22,685 bases of DNA from Actinomycetes bacterium (GTDB lineage Bacteria > Actinomycetota > Actinomycetes > Mycobacteriales > Mycobacteriaceae), in the NCBI GenBank assembly GCA_023417985.1, contig JAEZDV010000383.1:1-22685 (forward strand). The letters run 5' to 3'. Below are positions 7,153 to 14,545 of the stretch, piece by piece. The notes beneath the pieces were generated by a model. It saw only the letters and a program-made list of their open reading frames with translations, made no database searches and had not been told where the DNA came from. The translations under genes and the position numbers were made by a program. The first letter of the stretch is position 1, and the number at the start of each line of letters is the position of its first letter.

Positions 7153-7158
7153 ACTATA
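7153..7158 (-). promoter_or_regulatory. -10-like TATAGT upstream of the SDR gene
   Basis: TATAGT on the minus strand is the best -10 match in the 165-bp gap between the divergent SDR and AlkB-like genes. No convincing -35 is seen. The predicted transcript would carry the Shine-Dalgarno GAGGGGG at 7103-7109. Confidence 0.4.
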
Positions 7159-7262
7159 GGGCGAGCGCGGGATCACGCGGGGGCGAGTCGTCGTGCGGGC
7201 GCGGGCTTGGCATCCTGGTAGACGGACGCACTGCCCCGATCCGCCGAGAGTGAATCCTGCCC

Positions 7263-7925
7263 GTGAACGAATTGTTCTCGATCCACCGCCCGCGCCGCGA
7301 GGTCGCACCGGGCGCGGTGCACGTGCCCGGCTGGCTGAGCATCGACCGGCAACGAGAACTGGTGGAACTCTGCCGCGCATGGGCACGGGAGCCGGCACCC
7401 ATGCGACACACCGTATTACCGGGCGGTGGGCAGATGTCGGTGCGCACCGTGTGTCTCGGCTGGCACTGGTCCCCCTACCGCTACGGCCGCACGGCCGTGG
7501 ACGTCGACGATGCGCCGGTCGCGCCCGTCCCCGACCTGCTGGTCGATCTCGGCCGACGCGCGGTCTCCGAGGCATACGAGGACGCGGAAGCAGGAGCCGG
7601 TTACACGCCGGACGCCGCACTGATCAACTTCTACGACCACGACGCGCGCATGGGAATGCACCAGGACAAGGACGAGCGGGTCGCAGCGCCGATCGTGTCG
7701 CTCAGCATCGGCGACGCCTGCACGTTCCGCTTCGGCAACTGCGAGTCGCGGGGGCGCCCCTACACCGATGTCCGCCTCGAATCCGGCGACCTGTTCGTGT
7801 TCGGTGGACCCTCGCGATTCGCGTTCCACGGCGTGCCCGTCGTCTTCCCCGGCACCGGCAGCGCCGAGGTCGGGATGACCCACGGCCGGCTGAACATCAC
7901 ACTCCGTGCGACGGGCCTGGAGTGA
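7263..7925 (+). CDS. AlkB-like 2OG/Fe(II) dioxygenase, probable nucleic-acid demethylase
   Basis: The 220-residue protein aligns closely with E. coli AlkB, which removes alkyl groups from 1-methyladenine and 3-methylcytosine by oxidation. Iron ligands are H133 and D135 in MHQDKDE and H189 in FAFHGV. The 2-oxoglutarate site RLNITLR (209-215) matches the RxNxTxR signature, and INFYDHDARMGMHQ (121-134) matches the AlkB substrate loop. Residue numbers differ by only a few from E. coli. The GTG at 7263 matches the expected N-terminus; a Shine-Dalgarno sequence is weak and no TANNNT hexamer is in position. No ada gene is adjacent. The OhrR-like regulator starts 49 bases after the stop on the same strand. 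Confidence 0.9.
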   Translation: MNELFSIHRPRREVAPGAVHVPGWLSIDRQRELVELCRAWAREPAPMRHTVLPGGGQMSVRTVCLGWHWSPYRYGRTAVDVDDAPVAPVPDLLVDLGRRAVSEAYEDAEAGAGYTPDAALINFYDHDARMGMHQDKDERVAAPIVSLSIGDACTFRFGNCESRGRPYTDVRLESGDLFVFGGPSRFAFHGVPVVFPGTGSAEVGMTHGRLNITLRATGLE

Positions 7926-7934
7926 CGCCGGAGC

Positions 7935-7967
7935 GGTCGGATCGACCCCCTGCGACTTCGGTATTGT
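7935..7967 (+). promoter_or_regulatory. Promoter and candidate operator of the OhrR-like gene
   Basis: TATTGT (7962-7967) lies 7 nt before the ATG at 7975, fitting a leaderless start. A perfect 13-bp palindrome GGTCG-GAT-CGACC (7935-7947) overlaps the expected -35 position. It has the same 5-3-5 layout as the palindrome at the other MarR gene. Autoregulation is inferred. Confidence 0.5.
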
Positions 7968-7974
7968 CGGTCTT

Positions 7975-8457
7975 ATGAGCGTCGATACTCCGGCAGCGCA
8001 ATCCTCCTCCGGCGACGATCCTCTGGCACTCGATCGGCAGGTGTGCTTCGCGCTCGCCGTCGCCAACCGCGCCGTGCTCGCGGTCTACCGGCCGATTCTG
8101 GACCGGCTCGGTCTCACGCACCCGCAGTACCTGGTGATGCTCGCTCTCTGGGAACGCGCACCGATGACGGTGAAGGACATCGGGAGCGTGCTGCAACTCG
8201 ACTCCCCCACCCTGTCACCGCTGCTCAAGCGGCTCGAAGCACTCGGCTTCCTCACCCGGCAACGCAGCACGGTCGACGAGCGGCAACTCGTCGTCGACCT
8301 CACCGACAAGGGCCGCTACCTGCGCCGCGACGCGGAGGCCGTGCCCGGCGAGGTGGTCGAATCCCTCGGCGTCGACATTGCCGAACTCGAGGCGCTCCAC
8401 ACCGCGCTCGTCCGCGTCAACGCAGCAGCACTGAAGGCCGGGACCCAGCACCGTTAG
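7975..8457 (+). CDS. ohrR: MarR-family regulator, OhrR-type organic hydroperoxide sensor
   Basis: The 160-residue protein resembles OhrR, the repressor that releases DNA when an N-terminal cysteine is oxidised by organic hydroperoxides. The segment QVCFALAVANR and then YRPILDRLGLTHPQYLV (C24, Y38) follows the B. subtilis OhrR sequence around its reactive Cys15 and Tyr29. The residue equivalent to Tyr19, which also contacts the cysteine in B. subtilis, appears to be Ala here. The winged helix includes LDSPTLSPLLKRLE and wing STVDERQLVVDLT. C24 is the only cysteine, so a one-Cys mechanism is implied. The ATG at 7975 follows TATTGT after 7 nt. No ohr peroxidase gene is in the window, so its target may lie elsewhere or among the neighbours. 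It is convergent with the encapsulin gene. Confidence 0.82.
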   Translation: MSVDTPAAQSSSGDDPLALDRQVCFALAVANRAVLAVYRPILDRLGLTHPQYLVMLALWERAPMTVKDIGSVLQLDSPTLSPLLKRLEALGFLTRQRSTVDERQLVVDLTDKGRYLRRDAEAVPGEVVESLGVDIAELEALHTALVRVNAAALKAGTQHR

Positions 8458-8464
8458 GCACCGG

Positions 8465-8480
8465 CTCCCGGCATCCGGAG
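8465..8480. terminator. Short GC hairpin between convergent ohrR-like and encapsulin genes
   Basis: CTCC(C)GG and CCGGAG form a 6-bp stem with one bulged C and a CAT loop, in the 31-base gap between two convergent stops. Weak, without a T-run; it may be a shared terminator. Confidence 0.25.
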
Positions 8481-8488
8481 GCGCGAAC

Positions 8489-9292
8489 TCAGTGGTGCGA
8501 GATCAGCGGTACCGACGCTTCGCTCGTGTACACGAGGAACGTGAACGTCTCCTGGAAGTACAGCTCGACGTTCTCGCTGTCGTGCGAGAGGTAGCCGATC
8601 GACAGATCCTGCCCGACCTGCAGGTCGTAGTCGCCGCCGCGGGTCGTGAGCACGAAGGCTCCGTCGATCGCGGGGGCCCAGATGATGTCGCCGTCGATGA
8701 GCCGCTTGATCTGCTCCCGGATCGGATAACCGTGGTCGGAGGTTTCGCTGACCTTGGTGAACTCGTCGGCGCTGAGCAGCACGTGGTACGGCCCGCCGAC
8801 ACCGGCGAGACGCAGTTCGGAGAGCGCCTGGCTGATCGTCTCCGGAATGTCGCGCGGATCGTCGGGGAGTTGCAACGCGGTGTTGGACGACGAGGCACGG
8901 ATACCTTCGATGCCGGCGGCGGCGTAACCCTCGAAGATCGCCCGGTCTTCCGCGAACGCGATCTGCCGTGCAGCTTCCTTCACCGCATCGAGATCGACGT
9001 CGTTGGCACCGCGCTCGACGTTGTCGAGTTCTTCGCGGGAGAGCGTGAACGGCACACGGAGTTCGACGAGAGGCGCCACCCGATGCTGACGGGCGCGAAC
9101 CCCGGCCGCGGGTGAATCGACCTGGCGCAGCCGGCCGAGACCGACCGCGGCGAAGTCGGTTCCGTGTGGACCCGAGAAGTCGACGACGAGGCGGCCCGCG
9201 ACATGCCGCTTGAATGTGCGCGTCGCTTCCTCCTCGATCTCGGCCCACGCCACGTCGGTGATCGGAGCGAGGTCGCGATAGAGATTGTTCAC
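8489..9292 (-). CDS. enc: Encapsulin nanocompartment shell protein (family 1, linocin/CFP29 type)
   Basis: The 267-residue protein is a family 1 encapsulin with the HK97 capsid fold; these self-assemble into icosahedral shells (60 subunits, about 24 nm, for proteins of this size). The N-terminus NNLYRDLAPITDVAWAEIE, the stretch ARQHRVAPLVELRVPF, and the ending LYFQETFTFLVYTSEASV are characteristic. The GTG at 9292 shares four bases (GTGA) with the stop of the DyP gene, so translation is coupled; AAGGAG lies 9 nt upstream inside the DyP gene. The cargo is encoded immediately upstream and carries a loading peptide. Members of this family in Mycobacterium and Rhodococcus enclose DyP peroxidases. 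Identity is firm; shell size is from the family, not from this sequence. Confidence 0.96.
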   Translation of the reverse strand: MNNLYRDLAPITDVAWAEIEEEATRTFKRHVAGRLVVDFSGPHGTDFAAVGLGRLRQVDSPAAGVRARQHRVAPLVELRVPFTLSREELDNVERGANDVDLDAVKEAARQIAFAEDRAIFEGYAAAGIEGIRASSSNTALQLPDDPRDIPETISQALSELRLAGVGGPYHVLLSADEFTKVSETSDHGYPIREQIKRLIDGDIIWAPAIDGAFVLTTRGGDYDLQVGQDLSIGYLSHDSENVELYFQETFTFLVYTSEASVPLISHH

Positions 9293-10314
9293 AGCGTTGA
9301 ACTCCTTCTGAGAGCACCGATTCCGAGTGATCCGTCCGCGGTGGGCGGCGTCGATTCACCGGTGTCGGCCGGTGCGGGTGCGTCCGCCGGTGCGGGCGGA
9401 AGATCGTCGAGCATCTCCGCGGAGGGGCAGAAGAAGAGCGAGCCCGTGACTGCCGTGGAGAAATCGAGGATGCGATCGTAGTTTCCGGGCGGATTGCCCA
9501 GGAACATGTTGCGCAGCATCTCCTCGGTCACGTCCGGCGTCGCGGCGTAACCGATGAAGTACGTGCCGAACTCGTCGGCGCCGAGACTGCCGAAAGGCAT
9601 GTTCGCGCGCACGATCTGGCGTTCCTCGCCGTCCTCGTCCTCGATGGAGGTGAGCGCGACGTGCGAGTTCGCCGGCTTCGTGGCGTCGTCGAGTTCGATG
9701 TCGTCGAGCTTCGTCCGGCCGATCGCACGTTCCTGCTCTTCGACGCTGATGCTGTTCCAGGTCGAGAGGTCGTGGAGATACTTCTGCACGATCACGTAGC
9801 TGCCGCCCCTGAAGTCGGGGTCCTCGTCACCGACGAGCGCGGCGGCAACCGCTTCCTCGTCCTCGGGATTCTCGGTACCGTCCACGAAGCCGAGAAGGTC
9901 GCGACGTTCGAAGTAGCGGAAGCCGTGGGTTTCGTCGACGACCGTCGCTGCGCCGCGCAGCCGGTCGTTGATCTTCGCCGCGAGTTCGAAACACAGATCC
10001 ATCGACGACGCGCGCAGGTGGAACAGCAGGTCCCCAGGAGTGGACGGCGCGCGATGCCGGCCGCCGTCGAGCGGGACGAAGGGGTGCAGTTCGGCGGGAC
10101 GCGGACCGCCGAACAGTCGGTCCCACATCGCCGAACCGATGCCTGTCACGACCGACAGGCCACCGTCCGGGATCCGGAAACCGACGGACCGCCGCAGACC
10201 GGACAAATCTTCGAGGAGGCTCCGCACCTCGTCTTCTCGTCCTTCGTCGATCGTGAGGACGAGAAAGATCGCCGCTTCGGTGAGCGGAGTGAGGATCGGT
10301 TGGGAACGCGCCAC
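9289..10314 (-). CDS. dypB: DyP-type heme peroxidase with encapsulin cargo-loading peptide
   Basis: The protein strongly resembles DypB of Rhodococcus jostii, a heme peroxidase acting on dyes, phenolics, Mn(II) and lignin models. With the GTG at 10314 it has 341 residues. Key residues: D145 in GFVDGTENPE, proximal heme ligand H218 in NSHVALTS, and R236 and N238 in VRANMPFG. After residue 305 the chain becomes Pro/Ala-rich, then ends in DGSLGIGALRRSSTL (327-341), the signal that docks cargo inside encapsulins. The start at 10314 (MARSQPILTP) aligns with the N-terminus of DypB and has TACGGT 6 nt upstream; the longer GTG start at 10332 would translate through that hexamer. The next gene is the encapsulin, with a 4-base overlap. 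No signal peptide, so the loaded shell is cytosolic. Confidence 0.95.
   Translation of the reverse strand: MARSQPILTPLTEAAIFLVLTIDEGREDEVRSLLEDLSGLRRSVGFRIPDGGLSVVTGIGSAMWDRLFGGPRPAELHPFVPLDGGRHRAPSTPGDLLFHLRASSMDLCFELAAKINDRLRGAATVVDETHGFRYFERRDLLGFVDGTENPEDEEAVAAALVGDEDPDFRGGSYVIVQKYLHDLSTWNSISVEEQERAIGRTKLDDIELDDATKPANSHVALTSIEDEDGEERQIVRANMPFGSLGADEFGTYFIGYAATPDVTEEMLRNMFLGNPPGNYDRILDFSTAVTGSLFFCPSAEMLDDLPPAPADAPAPADTGESTPPTADGSLGIGALRRSSTL
9292..9336 (-). other. Encoded cargo-loading peptide of DyP
   Basis: These 15 codons give DGSLGIGALRRSSTL at the C-terminus of DyP, preceded by a Pro/Ala/Thr-rich linker of about 20 residues. The core SLGIG followed by a hydrophobic and two basic residues matches the known loading-peptide pattern of DyP cargo. 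Confidence 0.9.
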
Positions 10315-10320
10315 GGTGTC

Positions 10321-10326
10321 ACCGTA
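10321..10326 (-). promoter_or_regulatory. -10-like hexamer of the DyP-encapsulin operon
   Basis: TACGGT on the minus strand ends 6 nt before the GTG at 10314. It lies inside the longer reading of the gene and suggests that the two-gene operon has its own leaderless transcript, separate from the permease operon upstream. Confidence 0.4.
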
Positions 10327-10368
10327 GTTCACTCGAAGACCCAGGGCGCCACTACGTCCCGAATGTGC

Positions 10369-11973
10369 TCACGGCAGCATCCACGACAGGACGGCAGTGG
10401 TCTGCAGCCAGACGAGCACGGCCAGCACGACGACCATCGCGACGCTGATCGGCGCCAGCCGCCGCAGCAGCACCCGGTCTCGGCCAGACAACCCCTGCAC
10501 CGACGAGACCAGTGCCAAATTCTGCAACGCGATCGGGGTGCCGGCGGTGCCGCCGGCCATGTTGCCTGCCACCAGCACGGTCGGGTCGAGGCCCGCCTGC
10601 TCGGCGGCGGAGACCTGGAGACTTCCGAACATGGCGTTCGACGCGGTGTTGGATCCGGTCACCAGGACACCCAGCCAGCCGAGGAGCGGGGACAGCAGTG
10701 CGAACGCGGCACCGGCCCCCGCGAGGAACTGGCCGATGGTGGTGGTCTGGCCCGACAGGTTCATCACGTAGGCGAGCGCCAGGACGGCGGTGACGGTGGC
10801 GAACGACCAGCGCAATTGCACGACCGCAGCGACGAGGCATCGCAGTGCATCGCCCGAGGCGACACCCAGCACTACCACCGAGAGCAACGCGGCGACGAAC
10901 ACCAGCGAGCCCGGTGCGGTGAGCAGATTGAGGGTGAAGGTCTCCGCCGTCGGGACACTGCCGTCGGCGCCGGTCACGTCCAGGCCCGGCCAGGTGAACG
11001 CGAACGTGGCGTTGGCGAGGAACGATTCGACCGGGCCCAGGCGGCTGACGAGGAACACGAGCACGATCAGCGCGTAGGGCGCGAACGCCTCGACGGTCCG
11101 GCGGCGGGTGTCGTGGATACGCGGTTCCCCACGAGCGGGCGTTGCGTCCGGGCCCGGGCGCCACACCTTCAGCACGACCAGCAGCGCGGCGAGACCTGCC
11201 GCCGCACCTGCGATATTGCTCAACCCCACGGTCAGGTAGCTCGCGCAGAGGAACTGCGCGAAGGCGAAGGCGACCCCGACCACGAGCGCGACCGGCCACG
11301 TCTCGCGCACCCCGCGACGCCCACCCACCACGGCGACGATCACCAGCGGCACGAACACCGCCAGCAGGCACACCTGCCGGGCGACGACCGGCCCGATCTC
11401 GTCGACCGGAATCTCCGAGACTCGCGACATCGTCAGGATCGGTGTGCCCATCACCCCGAGCGGAGTCACCACCGAGTTCGCGAGGAGCGACGCCGCCGCC
11501 GCGCGGATCGGGGGCAGTCCGGCACCTATCAGCACGACTGTCGCGACGACGATCGGTGTTCCGAACCCGGCGACCGCTTCGAGCAGCGCACCGAACAGGA
11601 ATGCGATGACGATCGTGAGGATGCGGTGGTCGGGTGAGATCCGGGCGAATGCGCGCGTGAGCACGTCGAAGTGACCGGACTCGACGGTCAGCCGGTACAC
11701 CCACACCGCGTTGAGCACCGTCCACATGATCGGGAACAGGCCGAAGACCGCGCCCTCGAGGCCCGCGCTCACTGCCGACCCGACGGGCATGCCGTACCCG
11801 GCCGTCGCGACGACGAGCGCGACCAGCACCGCCACCGCCGCCGCAGCGTGGGACTTGAGCCGGAACACCGCGAGGAGCACGAGCATCGTCAACAGCGGGA
11901 GCCCCGCGACGAGCGCCGACCACGCGAGTGAGCCGCCGATCGGAGCGATCGGCTGAATGTACGAACCTGTCAC
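10369..11973 (-). CDS. L-lactate permease (LctP) family transporter
   Basis: The 534-residue protein is an integral membrane carrier with about a dozen hydrophobic segments spread over its length. Motifs typical of the LctP family, which carries L-lactate, D-lactate or glycolate with protons, are FGALLEAVAGFGTPI, ANSVVTPLGVMGTPI and VTGSNTASNAMFG with the following GNMAGGTAGTPIALQN. The GTG at 11973 lies 7 bases after the stop of the HIT gene and has no clear Shine-Dalgarno, which fits translational coupling. The frame is open up to 12084, but that part overlaps the HIT gene and is not membrane-like. With the TetR and HIT genes it forms a compact operon. No lactate dehydrogenase is adjacent, so the substrate is assigned by family only. 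Confidence 0.9.
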   Translation of the reverse strand: MTGSYIQPIAPIGGSLAWSALVAGLPLLTMLVLLAVFRLKSHAAAAVAVLVALVVATAGYGMPVGSAVSAGLEGAVFGLFPIMWTVLNAVWVYRLTVESGHFDVLTRAFARISPDHRILTIVIAFLFGALLEAVAGFGTPIVVATVVLIGAGLPPIRAAAASLLANSVVTPLGVMGTPILTMSRVSEIPVDEIGPVVARQVCLLAVFVPLVIVAVVGGRRGVRETWPVALVVGVAFAFAQFLCASYLTVGLSNIAGAAAGLAALLVVLKVWRPGPDATPARGEPRIHDTRRRTVEAFAPYALIVLVFLVSRLGPVESFLANATFAFTWPGLDVTGADGSVPTAETFTLNLLTAPGSLVFVAALLSVVVLGVASGDALRCLVAAVVQLRWSFATVTAVLALAYVMNLSGQTTTIGQFLAGAGAAFALLSPLLGWLGVLVTGSNTASNAMFGSLQVSAAEQAGLDPTVLVAGNMAGGTAGTPIALQNLALVSSVQGLSGRDRVLLRRLAPISVAMVVVLAVLVWLQTTAVLSWMLP

Positions 11974-11980
11974 CGCAGCA

Positions 11981-12409
11981 TCATGCCCGGAAGTTCTCCA
12001 CTGCGGTACGAAGGGTGCCGGCTGTGCCGTCGAGAACCGTGCGGTTCGGGGTCTGTGCGCGCGCCCGGATGCCGAAACCGTCACCGGCCGTCCGGGGCAC
12101 GAGATGCAGATGCACGTGGAACACCTCCTGACCGGCGGCGACGCCGTCGGCCAGGAAGAGGTTCACACCGTCGACCGGGAGTTCACTCTCCCGGAGAGCG
12201 CTGGCGATGCGTTGCCCGGCGGCGAACACCTTCGCGCCGTCGTCGGGGTCGAGTTGCGCCAGACCCGCCGCGTGGCGCTTCGGCACCACGAGCAGGTGCC
12301 CGGGTGTGAACGGCCGGATGTCCATGAACGCGAGAACATCCGGTTCGTCGAGCACGATGCTCGCTTCGGCACGACCCTCGACGATGGCACAGAAGATGCA
12401 CTCGCTCAC
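11981..12409 (-). CDS. HIT-family hydrolase (Hint-like)
   Basis: The 142-residue protein has the HIT motif HVHLHLVP (98-105), where the middle histidine is the catalytic nucleophile of nucleoside phosphoramidases and dinucleoside polyphosphate hydrolases. The N-terminal CIFC (C4, C7) is the zinc-binding pair found in many bacterial Hint proteins. MDIRPFTPGHLLVVPKRH (29-46) is the conserved nucleotide-binding segment. The GTG at 12409 overlaps the TGA of the TetR gene by four bases (GTGA), and the permease GTG follows 7 bases after its stop, so all three are co-translated. Why a HIT protein sits between a regulator and a transporter is unclear. A second, cysteine-free HIT gene is at 22228. Confidence 0.93.
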   Translation of the reverse strand: MSECIFCAIVEGRAEASIVLDEPDVLAFMDIRPFTPGHLLVVPKRHAAGLAQLDPDDGAKVFAAGQRIASALRESELPVDGVNLFLADGVAAGQEVFHVHLHLVPRTAGDGFGIRARAQTPNRTVLDGTAGTLRTAVENFRA

Positions 12410-13032
12410 CGGCCCGGTGCCTCCACGGCAACCGGTTCGCGTGCCGCGTCGAGGAGGCGCAGCAGTTCGGCCTGTACCGTCGGCCGGTCTCCCACCGGAT
12501 CCTCACTGTGCGCCAGATAGAGCATTGCTTCCTCGACGGCCGCCACGAGCAGGTGGGCGAGCACGGAGGTTCGCGTGGACAGCGACCGGTGCGTATCGGG
12601 GTCCAGCGTGACGAGCATCCGCTCGATGATTCGAAGCGTCGAATGACGATGCGCCTCACGGACTTCGGCCCATCCGAGGACGGCAGGTGCCTCGATGAGC
12701 AGCAACCGGCGCTTGGGCTGGTCGTTGACCACGTCGAGAGACGCCAGCACCGCCGCGGTGAAACGCGCCCACGGATCGTCGATGGCATCGCCGGGTTTCA
12801 GAGTCTCCTCCGCCTCGAGCTGCACACGTTCGACGACGCCTCGGAACAGATCCCGCTTGTTCGCGAAGTGGTGATAGAGCGCCCCGCGGGTCACCCCCGC
12901 GACCGCCACGATGTCCTCCGTAGCCGCGGCGGCGTACCCGTCCCGTAGAAACACTTCGAGTGCGGCGTCCAGCAACGCACTCCGTGTCCGGGTCGCGTTT
13001 CTCACCCTTCCAGGGCTCGCTTTCTCGAGCAC
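12406..13032 (-). CDS. TetR-family transcriptional regulator (first gene of the HIT-permease operon)
   Basis: The 208-residue protein starts with a TetR DNA-binding domain: RSALLDAALEVFLRDGYAAA (18-37), then TEDIVAVAGVTRGALYHHF (38-57) and FANKRDLF. The C-terminal part is helical and binds an unknown ligand. The GTG at 13032 has GGAGG (13038-13042) 5 nt upstream. It is the first of three tightly spaced genes (TetR, HIT, LctP permease) and probably controls this operon including itself. It lies 61 bases after purB on the same strand, so read-through from purB is possible. I see no clear palindrome in that gap. Confidence 0.9.
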   Translation of the reverse strand: MLEKASPGRVRNATRTRSALLDAALEVFLRDGYAAAATEDIVAVAGVTRGALYHHFANKRDLFRGVVERVQLEAEETLKPGDAIDDPWARFTAAVLASLDVVNDQPKRRLLLIEAPAVLGWAEVREAHRHSTLRIIERMLVTLDPDTHRSLSTRTSVLAHLLVAAVEEAMLYLAHSEDPVGDRPTVQAELLRLLDAAREPVAVEAPGR

Positions 13033-13093
13033 TGTTTCCTCCCCTGTGTTGTGCAGCTATCCCCTCGGGCTCCCCCGTAGCCGCCCTTACTTA

Positions 13094-14515
13094 CTAGAGA
13101 ATCGGCGCCGGCGAGTACCGGACGGCGTCCGGGTAGCGGTCCGCCAGCTCCTGTACCGCCGCGATCACCGCCTTCACCTGCGCGTCGGCCGCACCGACGA
13201 ACGCCGACCGGTCGGCGAGCGCTTCGTCGAGCGCCGCACGGTCGAGCGGCAGTCGCTCGTCCGCGGCGAGCCGATCGAGCAGGTCGGGTTCGCGGCCCTG
13301 CTCGCGCATCGCGAGAGCCACCGACACCGCGTGCTCCTTGATGGCTTCGTGTGCCGTCTCCCGTCCGACGCCGGCCCGCACGGCCGCCATGAGCACCTTC
13401 GTGGTCGCCAGGAACGGCAGGTACCGGACGAGTTCCTTCTCGATCACCGCCGGGTACGCACCGAACTCCTCGAGGACCGTCAGGAACGTCTCGATCTGGC
13501 CGTCGATCGCGAAGAATGCGTCGGGCAGCGCGACACGCCGCACGACGGAGCAGAACACGTCGCCTTCGTTCCACTGCGCACCGGCGAGTTCGGCGGCCAT
13601 CGACGCGTAACCGCGCAGCACCACCTGCAGGCCGTTGACCCGCTCGCACGACCGGGTGTTCATCTTGTGCGGCATCGCGGACGACCCGACCTGCCCGGGC
13701 TGGAAACCTTCGGTGACCAGTTCGTGCCCGGCCATGAGGCGGATGGTGTGTGCGAAGGACGAGGGCGCGGCACCGACCTGCACGAGAGCCGACAGCACGT
13801 CGTGGTCCAGCGAGCGCGGGTACACCTGCCCGACGCTGGTGAACACATGTGAGAAGCCGAGGTGCTGGGCGATCTTCTCCTCGAGCTGCGCAAGCTTGCC
13901 GGCGTCTCCGCCGAGCAGGTCGAGCATGTCCTGCGCAGTGCCCATCGGCCCCTTGATACCGCGCAGCGGGTACCGATCGACCAGTTCACGAAGACGCTGC
14001 AACGCCAGGAGCAGTTCGTCGGCAGCCGAGGCGAAACGCTTGCCGAGCGTCGTCGCCTGCGCGGCCACGTTGTGCGAGCGGCCCGCCATCACGTACGACG
14101 AGTACTCCGCGGCGCGTTCCGCGAGTCGCGCGGCGACCGCGACACCGTGCGAGTGCACGTGCTCGAGCGACCGCAGGATCTGCAGCTGTTCGACGTTCTC
14201 GGTGAGGTCACGGCTGGTCATGCCCTTGTGGACGTGTTCGTGGCCGGCGAGGGCGTTGAACTCCTCGATGCGTGCCTTGACGTCGTGGCGTGTGACGCGC
14301 TCGCGGTCGGCGATGGACGCCAGGTCGACCTGGTCGACGACCCGCTCGTAATCGTCGATCGCCTCCGCCGGCACGTCGATCCCGAGTTCCGCCTGCGCCC
14401 GCAACACCGCGATCCACAGCTGCCGTTCGAGCACGATCTTGTGCTCCGGCGACCACAGTTCCCTCAGTTCGGGACTGGCGTAGCGGGTGGCGAGGACGTT
14501 CGGGATGTGGCTCAC
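13094..14515 (-). CDS. purB: Adenylosuccinate lyase
   Basis: The 473-residue protein acts twice in purine synthesis: it releases fumarate from SAICAR and from adenylosuccinate to give AICAR and AMP. It belongs to the fumarase/aspartase superfamily with signature GSSAMPHKMN (277-286), whose loop serine is the catalytic base, plus MTSRDLTENVEQ (99-110) and GRSHNVAAQATTLGKR (145-160) with H148. Length and motifs fit the actinobacterial enzyme. The GTG at 14515 gives MSHIPNVLATRYASPEL, the usual N-terminus; TAAACT (minus strand, 14524-14529) ends 8 nt upstream and no Shine-Dalgarno is present. The stop of the upstream TetR gene is only 30 bases away. purD lies about 5.6 kb further along on the same strand. 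Confidence 0.97.
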   Translation of the reverse strand: MSHIPNVLATRYASPELRELWSPEHKIVLERQLWIAVLRAQAELGIDVPAEAIDDYERVVDQVDLASIADRERVTRHDVKARIEEFNALAGHEHVHKGMTSRDLTENVEQLQILRSLEHVHSHGVAVAARLAERAAEYSSYVMAGRSHNVAAQATTLGKRFASAADELLLALQRLRELVDRYPLRGIKGPMGTAQDMLDLLGGDAGKLAQLEEKIAQHLGFSHVFTSVGQVYPRSLDHDVLSALVQVGAAPSSFAHTIRLMAGHELVTEGFQPGQVGSSAMPHKMNTRSCERVNGLQVVLRGYASMAAELAGAQWNEGDVFCSVVRRVALPDAFFAIDGQIETFLTVLEEFGAYPAVIEKELVRYLPFLATTKVLMAAVRAGVGRETAHEAIKEHAVSVALAMREQGREPDLLDRLAADERLPLDRAALDEALADRSAFVGAADAQVKAVIAAVQELADRYPDAVRYSPAPIL

Positions 14516-14523
14516 GAGTGGCC

Positions 14524-14529
14524 AGTTTA
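14524..14529 (-). promoter_or_regulatory. -10-like hexamer of purB
   Basis: TAAACT on the minus strand ends 8 nt before the purB GTG. It suggests purB can be transcribed from its own promoter in the 30-bp gap after the TetR gene. Confidence 0.4.
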
Positions 14530-14545
14530 CGTTCCGTGTCCGGAC

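Noticed and set aside
9661..11637. Plus-strand open frame of about 650 codons across the DyP and permease genes
   Set aside because: It is antisense to two firmly identified genes, is rich in Arg, His, Asp and Gln without any domain, and is typical of spurious frames in GC-rich DNA.
10352..11923. Minus-strand open frame of 523 codons overlapping the permease
   Set aside because: It is Arg/Gly-rich with no membrane segments or motifs; the frame carrying the LctP motifs is the real one.
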